A stretch of 64,000 nucleotides of DNA from an uncultured Clostridia bacterium (GTDB taxonomy: Bacteria; Bacillota; Clostridia; Christensenellales; Aristaeellaceae), in assembly GCA_934663595.1 (NCBI GenBank), contig CAKUKM010000012.1, forward strand, positions 1 through 64,000, in the 5' to 3' direction. The position numbers and the translations under genes are program-made. Positions 40,361-50,071 of the stretch are shown one piece after another; the stretch's first letter is position 1, and the number at the start of each line of letters is the position of its first letter. Under the pieces are notes generated by a model. The model did no database searches, was not told the origin of the DNA, and saw only the letters and a list, made by a program, of their open reading frames with translations.

Positions 40361-41812
40361 GTGGAAGGTAAAGCTCCGCTGGGAATCCAGGAATATGTGA
40401 AGGCTCTTTTGTTTAAACAGGGCATTACATTAGAAGGGCTCTCCAAGAAGCTTGGCTATAAAAGCCGAACGTCTCTCGATCGCATTATGAATGCAACCGC
40501 ACGGGCGAATAGCGTCAGAAAGCTGGAAAAGGCATTGCTGGATACGTTTCCTCATACGGAACGGGATTCCACAGAGCTTCACAACGCCGTTCAGATAGCA
40601 ATTTATGGTCGAGAAAAGTTTCTGGCCGCTCAGCAGATGTGGAATTTCGTTCAGGGCACAGGGCCACGCGGAGGAGAGATACGCATTGTTGCAGCGACGG
40701 GGGAGGAAGTTGACCTGCTGCAGCGTTATTCCGGGCGGGAAGCGCGGATCGTTGTCGTAAACTGCCAGTATATTTTCGGCCTTTTCCCGCTGATGAAGCG
40801 ACTGCTTCGGCAGGGAAGGGCAAGTGTGGAGCAGTATGTCCTGGTGAATCAGGATGATGCGCGAACGATATGCGCCATAAACTCCCTGATGGAGATATTT
40901 TATGAGCGCGGTTATGATGCTTATGTCCGGAGCAGGAACCGCGGCGACGGCCTTTCTATGGATTGCGGCCTGAACGAGGCGGATATGGTCATCGCCCTGT
41001 GGAAGGATGCGGATGGCAAAGAGCGCGCGGATATGATTCTGTTCTCGGATTCGACTTCCGGGGTTTTGACGGAGATGCGCCGATTCAGCGAATCATTCGT
41101 GGAAAAAATTGGATTGGACAAGAGGCGCTATGCTCCGATCAAGCGCGCCTATTTTCAGTGCGGCGCTTTTGAGGATTATGTCAAATACAGCGCGGACTAT
41201 GCGGAACTGGAGAGAAATCGCGCTGTATGGAAGATCAAACCAGATGTTGGAGTCGATCAGATTCCCGTATGGTGCATGAAAAACGCAATGCTGGAGGGCG
41301 AACTGTCACAGAATCCGCAGTTTTTACAGGTGCTGGAAGCACTGGAGGACGTCTATCGCCGGCGCGTGGAAAATACCTGGCAAAAGCGCAGGCATTCGCA
41401 TGTCATTATGAAGTATGGCGCTATGCGCCGATTTGCGATGACGGGGAGAAGTACGGATCACTTCTGGGCGATGCGTCCGTATACGCCGCGGGAACGCATT
41501 GCCATACTTTCAAAACTGCTGGAGCAGCAGCGTAAAAATCCTTACGTGCATCTGTACTTTTTAAGGAATGAATCGAGATTGCGCGATGTGGAGATCGCCT
41601 ATTACGAGGGCGCGGGAATGCTGATTCTGGAATCGAATACGGATTATAACCTGGAGCGGAATCATTCCGAGGTGATGATCACGCATCCCGAAATGCTGCA
41701 GATGTACAGGGAATTTTATATGGAAGTGCTGGTTCGCGATTGTGTTTATTCTGAGACTGAAACCTGCGAGTATCTGGAAAAACTGATTGCGCTGGTGGAT
41801 GATCTCTGCTGA
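40361..41812 (+). CDS. HTH-domain protein of unknown family
   Basis: 483 residues. Residues 8-60 look like a lambda-repressor-type HTH (LFKQGITLEGLSKKLGYKSRTSLDRIMN), followed by about 400 residues I do not recognise. Its Asp/Glu/Arg-rich, partly alpha/beta character (EIRIVAATGEEVDLLQRY, REARIVVVNCQYIFGLFPLMK) hints at a sensor or enzymatic domain. GTG at 40361 chosen because GGGGAAG lies 4-5 nt upstream; an in-frame GTG at 40313 is possible. It precedes the three exported-protein genes and may control them (inference). Base composition is more AT-rich than the genes to the left. Confidence 0.7.
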   Translation: MEGKAPLGIQEYVKALLFKQGITLEGLSKKLGYKSRTSLDRIMNATARANSVRKLEKALLDTFPHTERDSTELHNAVQIAIYGREKFLAAQQMWNFVQGTGPRGGEIRIVAATGEEVDLLQRYSGREARIVVVNCQYIFGLFPLMKRLLRQGRASVEQYVLVNQDDARTICAINSLMEIFYERGYDAYVRSRNRGDGLSMDCGLNEADMVIALWKDADGKERADMILFSDSTSGVLTEMRRFSESFVEKIGLDKRRYAPIKRAYFQCGAFEDYVKYSADYAELERNRAVWKIKPDVGVDQIPVWCMKNAMLEGELSQNPQFLQVLEALEDVYRRRVENTWQKRRHSHVIMKYGAMRRFAMTGRSTDHFWAMRPYTPRERIAILSKLLEQQRKNPYVHLYFLRNESRLRDVEIAYYEGAGMLILESNTDYNLERNHSEVMITHPEMLQMYREFYMEVLVRDCVYSETETCEYLEKLIALVDDLC

Positions 41813-41860
41813 CAGGTCGCTTGCAAAAACGTCACGAATCAAAACAGGGAGGGGTTTCGG

Positions 41861-44800
41861 ATGAAAAGAGTGCAAAGAGTTGGGGCGTTTCTTCTGGCAT
41901 TGGTGATGATGCTGGCCAGCTGCGGTTTGTCCGCACTGGCGACAGAGGAACAGACGGCTTGGGAGGAAGCAACTCCCATGTCTACGGTGGAGACAGATGG
42001 CGGTGCGCCGCAGGAAGCGGTTCCATCGGCCGAGGAAGGCGATGCGCTGCAGGAGCCGGCTCTTCCCTCAACGGAAGCGAGCGATGTACCGCAGGAGACG
42101 GTTTCTCCGGCGGAAGAGGGCGATGCGCCGCAGGAGACGGAGACTCCCGCGGAAACTCTTCCTGCACCGGATGCTTCAGATAAGCCGGCAGAAACGGAAG
42201 ACAAACCGGACAGTCCGGAGGAAACGCCCGCTTCTGAGGAAGGAAATGTTGAATTTGCGGCGTTTGTCGCCATAACCGGCCCGGAGGACGGGAAAATCGT
42301 CGACGCGGATGCGGAATTGACGGTAACATGGGATGCAGCGGAAGGAATTGAATCCTTTCTGCTTGTCGTGCAGGATTTGCAGAGCGACGACGACACGCCT
42401 GTCTATCGCGGGTCCGTATCTGGCGACAGTTATACCCTGAAGGCCGGCGAACTCGAATGCGGCATGGATTACAGAATTTGGATTGGCGCTGAGGATCAGA
42501 CCGGTGCGCTGATTGCTGAGGATGAAATCCAGATACATACGCTGGAGAAAAAGCAGCTCGAGAATCCTGCGGAGGCGTCTGAAGCAGACGAGACGCCGCA
42601 GGACGAGTTGGCGCGCGTTTCTGTTCGCGACACTCAGGTGACGACGTATGCATCCGGCGCGTTTGGTTTTACGAACATTGAGGATGGCGAGGTCATTGAA
42701 CCGCTGAAAACGCTGAAGGTAAAATGGACGGCAGTTTCCGGAGCCAGCTATTACCTGTTTTCCGCGCGCAACTTTACCACCGACGGATCGGAGGACACGA
42801 ATCCCCCGTTCATTTCCCGGGAACGGATGACCGATACGTATTATTCCATTCCCGGCGCAAAGCTGACGGAAAACACGAGCTTCCGCTTCTGGGTGGGCGC
42901 TTTCGGCGCGGACGATACGCAGATGGGTGGCGCAATCGTCGAGGTTTCCACGGGCAGCGCCGCGGCAGAAACGCTGGAGTTTACCAATGTGGAGAGCGGC
43001 CGGACGCTTGCGGCGAATCAGGCATTCACCGTGTATTGGAGCAGCGTATCCAGCGCCGATCACTATGAGTTCTCGGCCCGCAATCTGACCACGGGAAAGC
43101 CTTTGACCGAGCGCTCGGCGACGAACTCGACTTCCTATACGCTGTCGGCGGAAGAGCTCGCGGCGAACAGCACCTATCGCTTCTGGGTGGGCGCGCTGGA
43201 CGCCTCCGGCGAACTGATTGATACGGATCAGGTGGAGGTTGTTACCGCCGCCGGTGTTCCCACCGTCATGGTCACGGATGTGGACATCGAACCGCACAAG
43301 GTGACGATTTATGGCGAAATCCTCTCCGATGGCGGCGCAGAGATTGCGGAATACGGGTATTTTATAGCGAGAAGCAAGAAAAACCCGGAATATTTCGAGT
43401 ACACGCCGACCGGAAGCGGAACGACAACCAAATTCCAGTGCACGATAGATCGGGAAGACTGCTTCGAGCGCATTTACTGCGGCCTTTACGCGCAGAACTC
43501 TGTCGGCTATGGAACCGCTTTTATTGCCGTATGGACGCCGTGCTGCCATGAAGAAGACCCCGTGGTCAGGGAATATATTGAAGATGGAACCTGCAGGGAA
43601 ATCGACAGCGACGTCTATCATCTTGTAGAGAATCAGACGGAGATCTGGGAGAAGAGATGCGATCACTATGGCGACGGAAGCAGCGATGAGACGGGTAAAT
43701 GGGAGCGGGATTATGTCTGGACGGGCTTTGACACCCGTGGTTGCTGCTACGAGCTTCTCGAACGCAGGACAAAGGCGAAGCCGAAGGGCACTTTTTATCG
43801 CGAGCACTCCTACATGGATGATCTGCAAAGCGATCTGGAAGACTCCTCGTATGAAGATCTGGTGGGCAACGAATACGTGTGCGAGGACTGCGGACATGAA
43901 TACGACCTGACCTGTCCGCATACGAAGACGATCGATGTTCCGACCGGCTGGATGCACGATGAATATACCTATGTGGACGTCGACGCTACGGCTCACAAAG
44001 TGAACGCCGTTTACAGCAAGGTCGAAACCGTCTGCCAGAATTGCTATGCGACGCTGAGCGTGCGGAAAGAGAGGGGACAGACGTCCTTCATGGAACCGCA
44101 TGGGTATGAAGGCGGTGAAGTCTGCAAGGGTTGTGGACATGTTTTTAACTGCGATCACAGCGACGATATGCGCACCTTTGAAGCCATCGACGGCTTCGCG
44201 GCAGATCTGTACCCGGTTTGTTTTCCTGTGGATGAGCGGACGCACAGGTATGAAGGTGCGTATAGGATTCAGAATCATAACTGCATCCTGGGCAGATGCA
44301 CAAGGTGCGGCGAGCTGCTTCTGAAGGATCGAAATACGGGCGAGATTTATCGCATTGAAGAATTCGGGTTTAATGATTACTGTGACGGCTACTACGACTT
44401 CGAAATTGGTGCGCATACTTTCGAGGATGGAAGGTGCACCGAGTGCGGCTACAGCGTTATAGCGTTCCAGTCTCCGAAGGATGGCGCTTCCGTTTCCGGA
44501 GATCAGGCGCTGAAGCTTCAGTGGTCGAGCGTTGCGGGCGCGGATTACTATGAATACTCCGCCCGCTGGCTGGATCAGGAGAATGCGTTCCTTTCCCATC
44601 AAAGAACGAATTCCACCGGCGCGACCATTCCCGTAACGCAAATGCTGGGCGATAAGTCGCTTCAGCTGTGGGTCGGCGCTTATGACGACGACGGGAAGCT
44701 GCTCTGCGCGGATACCATTCAGGTGACGACCACGGAGGTTGAACCGCTTAGCATCGCGTTTACCGCTCCGGAGGATGGCGCAGCGATTCCCATCGACGAA

Positions 44801-47050
44801 TCGCTGTATGTGGAATGGACTCGGGTGGATATGGCTGACCACTATGAATTCTCCGCGCGCTATGCGGATGAGGAAAAAGCGTTCATCCAGCGCAGAAGCG
44901 TGAAGGGACTTTCCACCACGGTGGATGTAACCATGCTGAAACCGGAAAAGACGCTCATCCTCTGGATCGGCGCCTGTGACGAACGGGGCAATGTGCTGCA
45001 GGAGCAGAAGGTTCAGTCGCGCATTGAGGTAACTACGGCTTCCGTTCCGAAACCGCTGGTTGTGGATTTCAGAATGCAGAACGACGCGATCCGGCAGGGC
45101 AAAACCGCGGTGTTCGACGTGTACACGCAGAATGCGGAAAAGATTCAACTGATTGTTGACGGCGTGGAATATGAAACCTACGCTGTGACCGGCGATCCGC
45201 AGCGCGTCGAGCGCGTGTTTGAACAGGCCGGCGAGCGCATGGTACAGTTCCGCGCCTATGGAAACGGCCTTTGGAGCGAGCCCTGCGAAGCGCAGAAATT
45301 GACGGTAAGCGAGCTGGGCAAGATGCCTACGCCGCAGGTGAGCAATATCGCTCCGAATGAAATCCTGCTGGATGCAGATCGCACCGTATACTGGTCCATC
45401 AGTGAAGATGAGGACGAGGTCGGGCTGGATTATTATCAGTTTGAACTGCAGCGCAAGGCGGGAGAAGGTTGGGAAAGTGTTTCCTGCGAAAATGTGGGGC
45501 GCAATACCGGCCGAAACCTCCGCGATTTGCTGAATCGCGCGGGAGAATACCGTCTCATCGTTACCGCAGTGGCGGAGGAAGCGGCCGCCAGTGCAGAAAC
45601 GATGGTGGAATTTGCCTATCGCACCATACCGGCTTTCTCTCTGACGGCGATTGAAAATGACGAGCGCATTGGCACGCCTGTAACCGTGCGCTGGGAGGCG
45701 CCCGTGTGGACGGCGGACGAGCGGCAGCGCCCGGATCGCTATGTAGTCTGGTGGTATGGCCCGGGACTGAACGGCGGACTTGCGCAGGATCTGTCCGGCG
45801 ATGCGACCAGCGCCACACTGGCAGGCGAAAACGGAGCGGGCGATTACAGCGTGAATGTATACGCCCTATTGGGCGAGGGCGAAAGCGAATGGCAGCGCAT
45901 GGCCGACGGCAGCGGCGAGTTCTCCAAGGCTGCGCCGGAGGTTCGGATTACCTATCCCAATGCGCAGAACCATATCTACCTGACTACGGACAGTATTGAC
46001 GTTGTCGGCCGGGCAACGGGCGGCGTGAAGGCCGTGAAGGTGACGCTAGAGAAGGACGGCGCGGAGTTCGTGCCTCTTTCCGGCGGCGAGCAATATCGCG
46101 TTGTTACCGTTGCCGAGGATGGCACCTTCCAAGCGACGCTGTCTCCCGCGCAGCCGATACAGGAAAATGGCGTTTATGCGGTGGCCGTCTATGGCTACTA
46201 TGCGCAGGAGGATTTGCTCCGGGGCGACGGGTACGTCTGCAATCAGTGGCAGACGCTCGAAGTTAACGGCTCCAAGGCGGATTCAATTACGCTGAACAAC
46301 ATTTCCGGCTCCGTATGGATTTTCGCGGGACAGAGCGTGGTGGTGCGCGCAAAGGGCAACGCCGCCATGAACGATATCGCGGTGACCGCCAGCAACGGCG
46401 CGCACGCGGGTCTGGACCGGATAGAAACGCCTGCGCTGTATCGCAGAACGCTGGTTTCCCAAGCGCTGAGCTTCAGCCGCGAGGGACGATATACGCTGAG
46501 CATTGATGTTGACGGAAAAAGCTATGCTGCGCCCGGCGTGGTTTATGCAATTACGCGCATGGACAGCGCCACATGGTACGTATTTGCCGAAGACGCGCAA
46601 ATGACGTCTTTGCCCGGAACGGGACGCAGACAGGCGACGCCGCAGCGCAATCAGACGGTGGAAGTGATCGGCAGCTATGGCGACTATTACTGCGTCAATT
46701 TCGAGGGCAGAACGGGATTCATGCTCAAGAGCAGCCTAAGCGCAGAGAAGTTTGAAGACGATTCCGGCAGAATCACTTCGCCGAAGAATGGCGACGTCTG
46801 TCCGTTCTTTGTCGATGGCAGCATCACCATCTCCTTCACGGGGACGTGGGGCGCAAAGGCGTATAAACTGGCATTCTACGAGGGTACGCAGACGGTGTTT
46901 TCCCGGACGTACAGCGATAGCGAACTTTCAGCCGCGGCGAACGGCGATCTGAGCGTTACGGTTATGCTGGGAGAGATACAGTACTTCTCGGAGGAAGCGC
47001 TGCGGGAAGATCACCAGATTACCATTGAGGTTACAGCGATTACTGACTGA
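41861..47050 (+). CDS. Giant exported multidomain surface protein
   Basis: 1729 residues. The signal peptide ends LASC (Cys21, possible lipobox) or at ALA28. Residues 30-130 are Pro/Glu-rich with repeated PQE...AEEGDA units. Five Ig/FN3-like modules of about 95 residues share WxxVxxADxYEFSAR and FWVGAxDxxG motifs (about 135-225, 265-365, 368-470, 866-960, 963-1060). A Cys-rich centre (about 565-865) has CEDCG, CQNCY, CKGCG, CTRCG and CTECG knuckles. More beta-rich domains follow, then an SH3b-like domain near 1571-1630 (WYVFAEDAQMTSLPG, GRTGFMLKSSL). No LPxTG or SLH anchor seen. Function unknown; probably adhesive or wall-bound. GGGAGGGG precedes the start. Confidence 0.85.
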   Translation: MKRVQRVGAFLLALVMMLASCGLSALATEEQTAWEEATPMSTVETDGGAPQEAVPSAEEGDALQEPALPSTEASDVPQETVSPAEEGDAPQETETPAETLPAPDASDKPAETEDKPDSPEETPASEEGNVEFAAFVAITGPEDGKIVDADAELTVTWDAAEGIESFLLVVQDLQSDDDTPVYRGSVSGDSYTLKAGELECGMDYRIWIGAEDQTGALIAEDEIQIHTLEKKQLENPAEASEADETPQDELARVSVRDTQVTTYASGAFGFTNIEDGEVIEPLKTLKVKWTAVSGASYYLFSARNFTTDGSEDTNPPFISRERMTDTYYSIPGAKLTENTSFRFWVGAFGADDTQMGGAIVEVSTGSAAAETLEFTNVESGRTLAANQAFTVYWSSVSSADHYEFSARNLTTGKPLTERSATNSTSYTLSAEELAANSTYRFWVGALDASGELIDTDQVEVVTAAGVPTVMVTDVDIEPHKVTIYGEILSDGGAEIAEYGYFIARSKKNPEYFEYTPTGSGTTTKFQCTIDREDCFERIYCGLYAQNSVGYGTAFIAVWTPCCHEEDPVVREYIEDGTCREIDSDVYHLVENQTEIWEKRCDHYGDGSSDETGKWERDYVWTGFDTRGCCYELLERRTKAKPKGTFYREHSYMDDLQSDLEDSSYEDLVGNEYVCEDCGHEYDLTCPHTKTIDVPTGWMHDEYTYVDVDATAHKVNAVYSKVETVCQNCYATLSVRKERGQTSFMEPHGYEGGEVCKGCGHVFNCDHSDDMRTFEAIDGFAADLYPVCFPVDERTHRYEGAYRIQNHNCILGRCTRCGELLLKDRNTGEIYRIEEFGFNDYCDGYYDFEIGAHTFEDGRCTECGYSVIAFQSPKDGASVSGDQALKLQWSSVAGADYYEYSARWLDQENAFLSHQRTNSTGATIPVTQMLGDKSLQLWVGAYDDDGKLLCADTIQVTTTEVEPLSIAFTAPEDGAAIPIDESLYVEWTRVDMADHYEFSARYADEEKAFIQRRSVKGLSTTVDVTMLKPEKTLILWIGACDERGNVLQEQKVQSRIEVTTASVPKPLVVDFRMQNDAIRQGKTAVFDVYTQNAEKIQLIVDGVEYETYAVTGDPQRVERVFEQAGERMVQFRAYGNGLWSEPCEAQKLTVSELGKMPTPQVSNIAPNEILLDADRTVYWSISEDEDEVGLDYYQFELQRKAGEGWESVSCENVGRNTGRNLRDLLNRAGEYRLIVTAVAEEAAASAETMVEFAYRTIPAFSLTAIENDERIGTPVTVRWEAPVWTADERQRPDRYVVWWYGPGLNGGLAQDLSGDATSATLAGENGAGDYSVNVYALLGEGESEWQRMADGSGEFSKAAPEVRITYPNAQNHIYLTTDSIDVVGRATGGVKAVKVTLEKDGAEFVPLSGGEQYRVVTVAEDGTFQATLSPAQPIQENGVYAVAVYGYYAQEDLLRGDGYVCNQWQTLEVNGSKADSITLNNISGSVWIFAGQSVVVRAKGNAAMNDIAVTASNGAHAGLDRIETPALYRRTLVSQALSFSREGRYTLSIDVDGKSYAAPGVVYAITRMDSATWYVFAEDAQMTSLPGTGRRQATPQRNQTVEVIGSYGDYYCVNFEGRTGFMLKSSLSAEKFEDDSGRITSPKNGDVCPFFVDGSITISFTGTWGAKAYKLAFYEGTQTVFSRTYSDSELSAAANGDLSVTVMLGEIQYFSEEALREDHQITIEVTAITD
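41990..42165 (+). repeat. Degenerate Pro/Glu-coding tandem repeat
   Basis: Three to four related coding units in the giant protein, each containing a variant of PQExxxPxxEEGDA. They give an extended acidic stalk after the signal peptide. Confidence 0.6.
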
Positions 47051-47112
47051 GAATAAGATTTGGGGAGGTGGACGCTCCGTCTCCCCGCGCAGAAATTTTC
47101 GGAGGAATGAGT

Positions 47113-49377
47113 ATGAAGAGATGGATTTCACTGATCCTGCTGGTCGCCCTGCTTGCCGGCATGATCTCCGGCGGTGCTGCGGCGGAAGTCGTCTATCCGT
47201 CCATCACCGTTACCTTCACAGCGAACGAGCTGCTTCAGGATGCGGATTATCGCGCCTGGGCGGGGAGCGTGATTGAACAGTATTATCGGGATTATTGCAG
47301 CCACGGCAAGGCACAGGCGGATGTATATTCCGGCTATTGGCCGTTTAAGAGGACGATACAGGCGGGTAACAATCAGTTCGACGGCCTTTATCGCGGCTAT
47401 TATTTCGCCTCCATTGCGGAAAGGGAATATGGCTTCGATGGAGAAAAAGCTTCGTTCAGCGTAATCATGTACGACAGCGAGGACAAGGAAGCGTTCGATG
47501 CGAAGAAGAAGCAGTATTACATGCTGCTTCTGGCCGAGACCATGGAAGAAAAGGTCGCTATCAAGGGGCAGTTGAACGATAATATTGATGTATCCAAGCT
47601 GGGATGCTACGTCATCGACAGCAAGAGCGGCGAACTTGTATGGGATCCCAACGGAATCATGGGCAATCTGGAGGAGATTGCCAACGAGGAATGCAAACAG
47701 GCGCTGATGGGTTTGCTCAGCGAAGTGGGGCAGACGCTGGTGGACTATTATATGGAGGCGAACTTCACTGTCACGGGAAAAGACGAAGAGTTTTTTGATA
47801 AGCTGATGAAGGAAATCACAAAGCAGGCGATTTCCGGAATTACGACTGCGGCCGAGGAAGTTTGCAAAAACAACATGAATGTGTATCTCGGCCTGATACA
47901 GGATGCGCAGGATCAGTTCCTGGCGAACTCATTCCTGAGAGCGCGCGAGGATGTTATTGAATATCTGCGCAAGATCTACAACGGGAACGAGCGTACATTT
48001 GCCATGCTGCATTCCGATCCGGTTTTTCTCGAAGCTGTAAAGGAATATCTTGCGCTCTACGAGAAGGCGGGCAACGAAGACATCATGGCCGCTGTAAAAC
48101 AGTGGGACGAGGACAATCAGATTCAGAGTCCGTATGTGATGACCAAGGACGAACTGATAACTGTTTGCATCGTTGTTTTTCTGAGGGAAATCGTTGAAGG
48201 CGTGTTTGACGCGATTATCGAAAGTCTGGAAGATGAATTCGAAAAGACTGTTCCTACGCAATACATTCCCCCGAAAGAACTGATTTCCGAAGGTGCACCT
48301 GAGAGAAAAGAGGATATTAGTGAGGTCATAAACTCCGCGCTCAAATCGATCGGACTCACTATACTTGGAGCACTTAAGGGAGGCGCAAAAGGGTGCGCTG
48401 ATCAGGTGATTGAAAACCTGAAGGAAGATGGCTTCAGTAATCTCGCCCTGTCTAAGAATGATATAGGAGAGATCTTTTCGGAAGCCGCCGGTGAGGCGCT
48501 TAAGGAATCGCTTAAAACGCTCCAGATATCCGGAAGCGATATTCTTAAACAGGAGATTGAAGCGGCGAATGAATCTGGAAGTCCGATTTTTGTATCTGGA
48601 GATAAAGTCGGTGACGACATTATACTGAGATTGGCGATTCTGTTTTTTTCCGAGTTCTACGATGTATCGTCAGGAAAATGGAAAGAGGATTTCGACGGAG
48701 AGCTCATGACCTTTATTGCTGAGTGCCTTGATCAAATTGCCGAGAGCATTACTGACGCGGGAGTTGACGGCTTGAAGAGCTTTGTGACGGACGTTATTCA
48801 GAAGAAGACAGAGAACCTGGTGGGAGATGCGCTGGAAAAGAAGGTGAACGAGGCGGTTGGCGAAATAGAGGCGGCCGGAGAGTTGATAAAAGACGCTGCA
48901 GAGATTACTAATGCGCTGGTAGATGTGAAGCGCGCCGTTATCAACGATGCGAGCGATGAAAAGCAGGTCAGCTATCGCGCGGTCAACATGTACTACGCTT
49001 ACATGGCGAGCAAGCCCGTTGAGGCGGATCTTGAGCACACGATTCGAATGCTCATGGTCGATAATCCCGGGAAAGAGATTCCGGAAATCGTTGCCGACGC
49101 CAATCTCGTCAGCGACGATGAGCTGGAACGAATTCTCAGCTCCATTTTCCTGCAGATGGAATACGATCTGGTCGGCATGCAGTATCTGTATGAAATATTG
49201 TTGATTGGCGAAAGCGACAAGCCGTGGTACAAGGCCGATCCTCATTTCTACAAGTATCTGCTGGAGAAAGCAAAAGACAGCAGCAACTGGCAGGGAGAAC
49301 TGACCATAGAGACGGCGCGTACTGTGCAAAATCGCGCAGCAGCGATGAACAGCGCGTGGAAAATCCTGAAACCTTGA
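47113..49377 (+). CDS. Exported helical protein of unknown function
   Basis: 754 residues with a signal peptide (MKRWISLILLVALLAGMISG, cleavage near AAA|EVV). The mature part is mostly predicted alpha-helical and charged (NAALKSIG-like amphipathic stretches, KEDISEVINSALKSIGLTIL, VDGLKSFVTDVIQKKTENLV), without Cys clusters. Family not recognised. The start at 47113 is 6 nt after GGAGGA; an ATG at 47107 is too close. Lies 62 nt after the giant gene and 16 nt before the next, implying one operon. Confidence 0.75.
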   Translation: MKRWISLILLVALLAGMISGGAAAEVVYPSITVTFTANELLQDADYRAWAGSVIEQYYRDYCSHGKAQADVYSGYWPFKRTIQAGNNQFDGLYRGYYFASIAEREYGFDGEKASFSVIMYDSEDKEAFDAKKKQYYMLLLAETMEEKVAIKGQLNDNIDVSKLGCYVIDSKSGELVWDPNGIMGNLEEIANEECKQALMGLLSEVGQTLVDYYMEANFTVTGKDEEFFDKLMKEITKQAISGITTAAEEVCKNNMNVYLGLIQDAQDQFLANSFLRAREDVIEYLRKIYNGNERTFAMLHSDPVFLEAVKEYLALYEKAGNEDIMAAVKQWDEDNQIQSPYVMTKDELITVCIVVFLREIVEGVFDAIIESLEDEFEKTVPTQYIPPKELISEGAPERKEDISEVINSALKSIGLTILGALKGGAKGCADQVIENLKEDGFSNLALSKNDIGEIFSEAAGEALKESLKTLQISGSDILKQEIEAANESGSPIFVSGDKVGDDIILRLAILFFSEFYDVSSGKWKEDFDGELMTFIAECLDQIAESITDAGVDGLKSFVTDVIQKKTENLVGDALEKKVNEAVGEIEAAGELIKDAAEITNALVDVKRAVINDASDEKQVSYRAVNMYYAYMASKPVEADLEHTIRMLMVDNPGKEIPEIVADANLVSDDELERILSSIFLQMEYDLVGMQYLYEILLIGESDKPWYKADPHFYKYLLEKAKDSSNWQGELTIETARTVQNRAAAMNSAWKILKP

Positions 49378-49393
49378 AACGGAGGAGTGCAGC

Positions 49394-50071
49394 ATGAAGA
49401 GAATTGCGATATGCCTGATGGCGCTGTGTCTGATGCTGGCGGCGACGGCGGGGATTGCCCAGGAAGCGACGGATCGTAGTCTGGAGGCCGTGCAGACTGC
49501 AAACCATATCGCCGCGGAGAGAGCGCTTCTGCAGAATCTGGATGCGCAGGACGATGAGACGAAGTTTATTGTTTCGGCAGCCGTGGAACGCATGTATCTG
49601 TACGAGATGGCATTTATTCAGGAGTCGTCCGGAGCTGAAAGCGAAGCGCCTGCGCTGAAGGAACCCATAGTGCTTCCGGAACCGAAGACAGAGGAACTGA
49701 CGCGCTTTCAGACCGAATGGCAGTTCATTGCGGCATTGGACGCGTGGCTGCGCTGCGATGCCTATGTCGCGGAGAACTACACCCGTCTTTTTGCGGAATG
49801 TATGGACGATAACGGCGACCTGATCGGCGTCCAGCGTCTGGATATTGCCCGGCGAGAGGATGCGATGCTGCTTCTTTTCCTTGACTACAATGCGGAATAC
49901 TATGCGACCAATCGCTATGCGGTCTGTTCAGACAGCGAAGGGCTCGAAGGGCTTTCGACGGCTACATTCGGCGTTACCATGAATGTGGCGCTGGATCCGG
50001 AAGCCTGGATGCAGGGAAACGATTGGCAGGAATGGGATAAGAGTCTCCTGTATGCCAGCGAAGTACAGTGA
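49394..50071 (+). CDS. Small exported protein of unknown function
   Basis: 225 residues with a signal peptide (MKRIAICLMALCLMLAATAG, cleavage near IAQ or AGIA). The mature part is helical (SLEAVQTANHIAAERALLQNLD, TEWQFIAALDAWLRCDAYVAENY) with a C-terminal beta-rich stretch. Not recognised. CGGAGGAG precedes the start. Third gene of the exported-protein operon; the last 157 bp overlap the antisense tail of the prophage recombinase frame. Confidence 0.75.
   Translation: MKRIAICLMALCLMLAATAGIAQEATDRSLEAVQTANHIAAERALLQNLDAQDDETKFIVSAAVERMYLYEMAFIQESSGAESEAPALKEPIVLPEPKTEELTRFQTEWQFIAALDAWLRCDAYVAENYTRLFAECMDDNGDLIGVQRLDIARREDAMLLLFLDYNAEYYATNRYAVCSDSEGLEGLSTATFGVTMNVALDPEAWMQGNDWQEWDKSLLYASEVQ

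Noticed and set aside
42176..45148. A 990-codon minus-strand open frame within the giant surface-protein gene.
   Set aside because: No RBS or family signal, while the plus-strand frame has a signal peptide and repeated domains.
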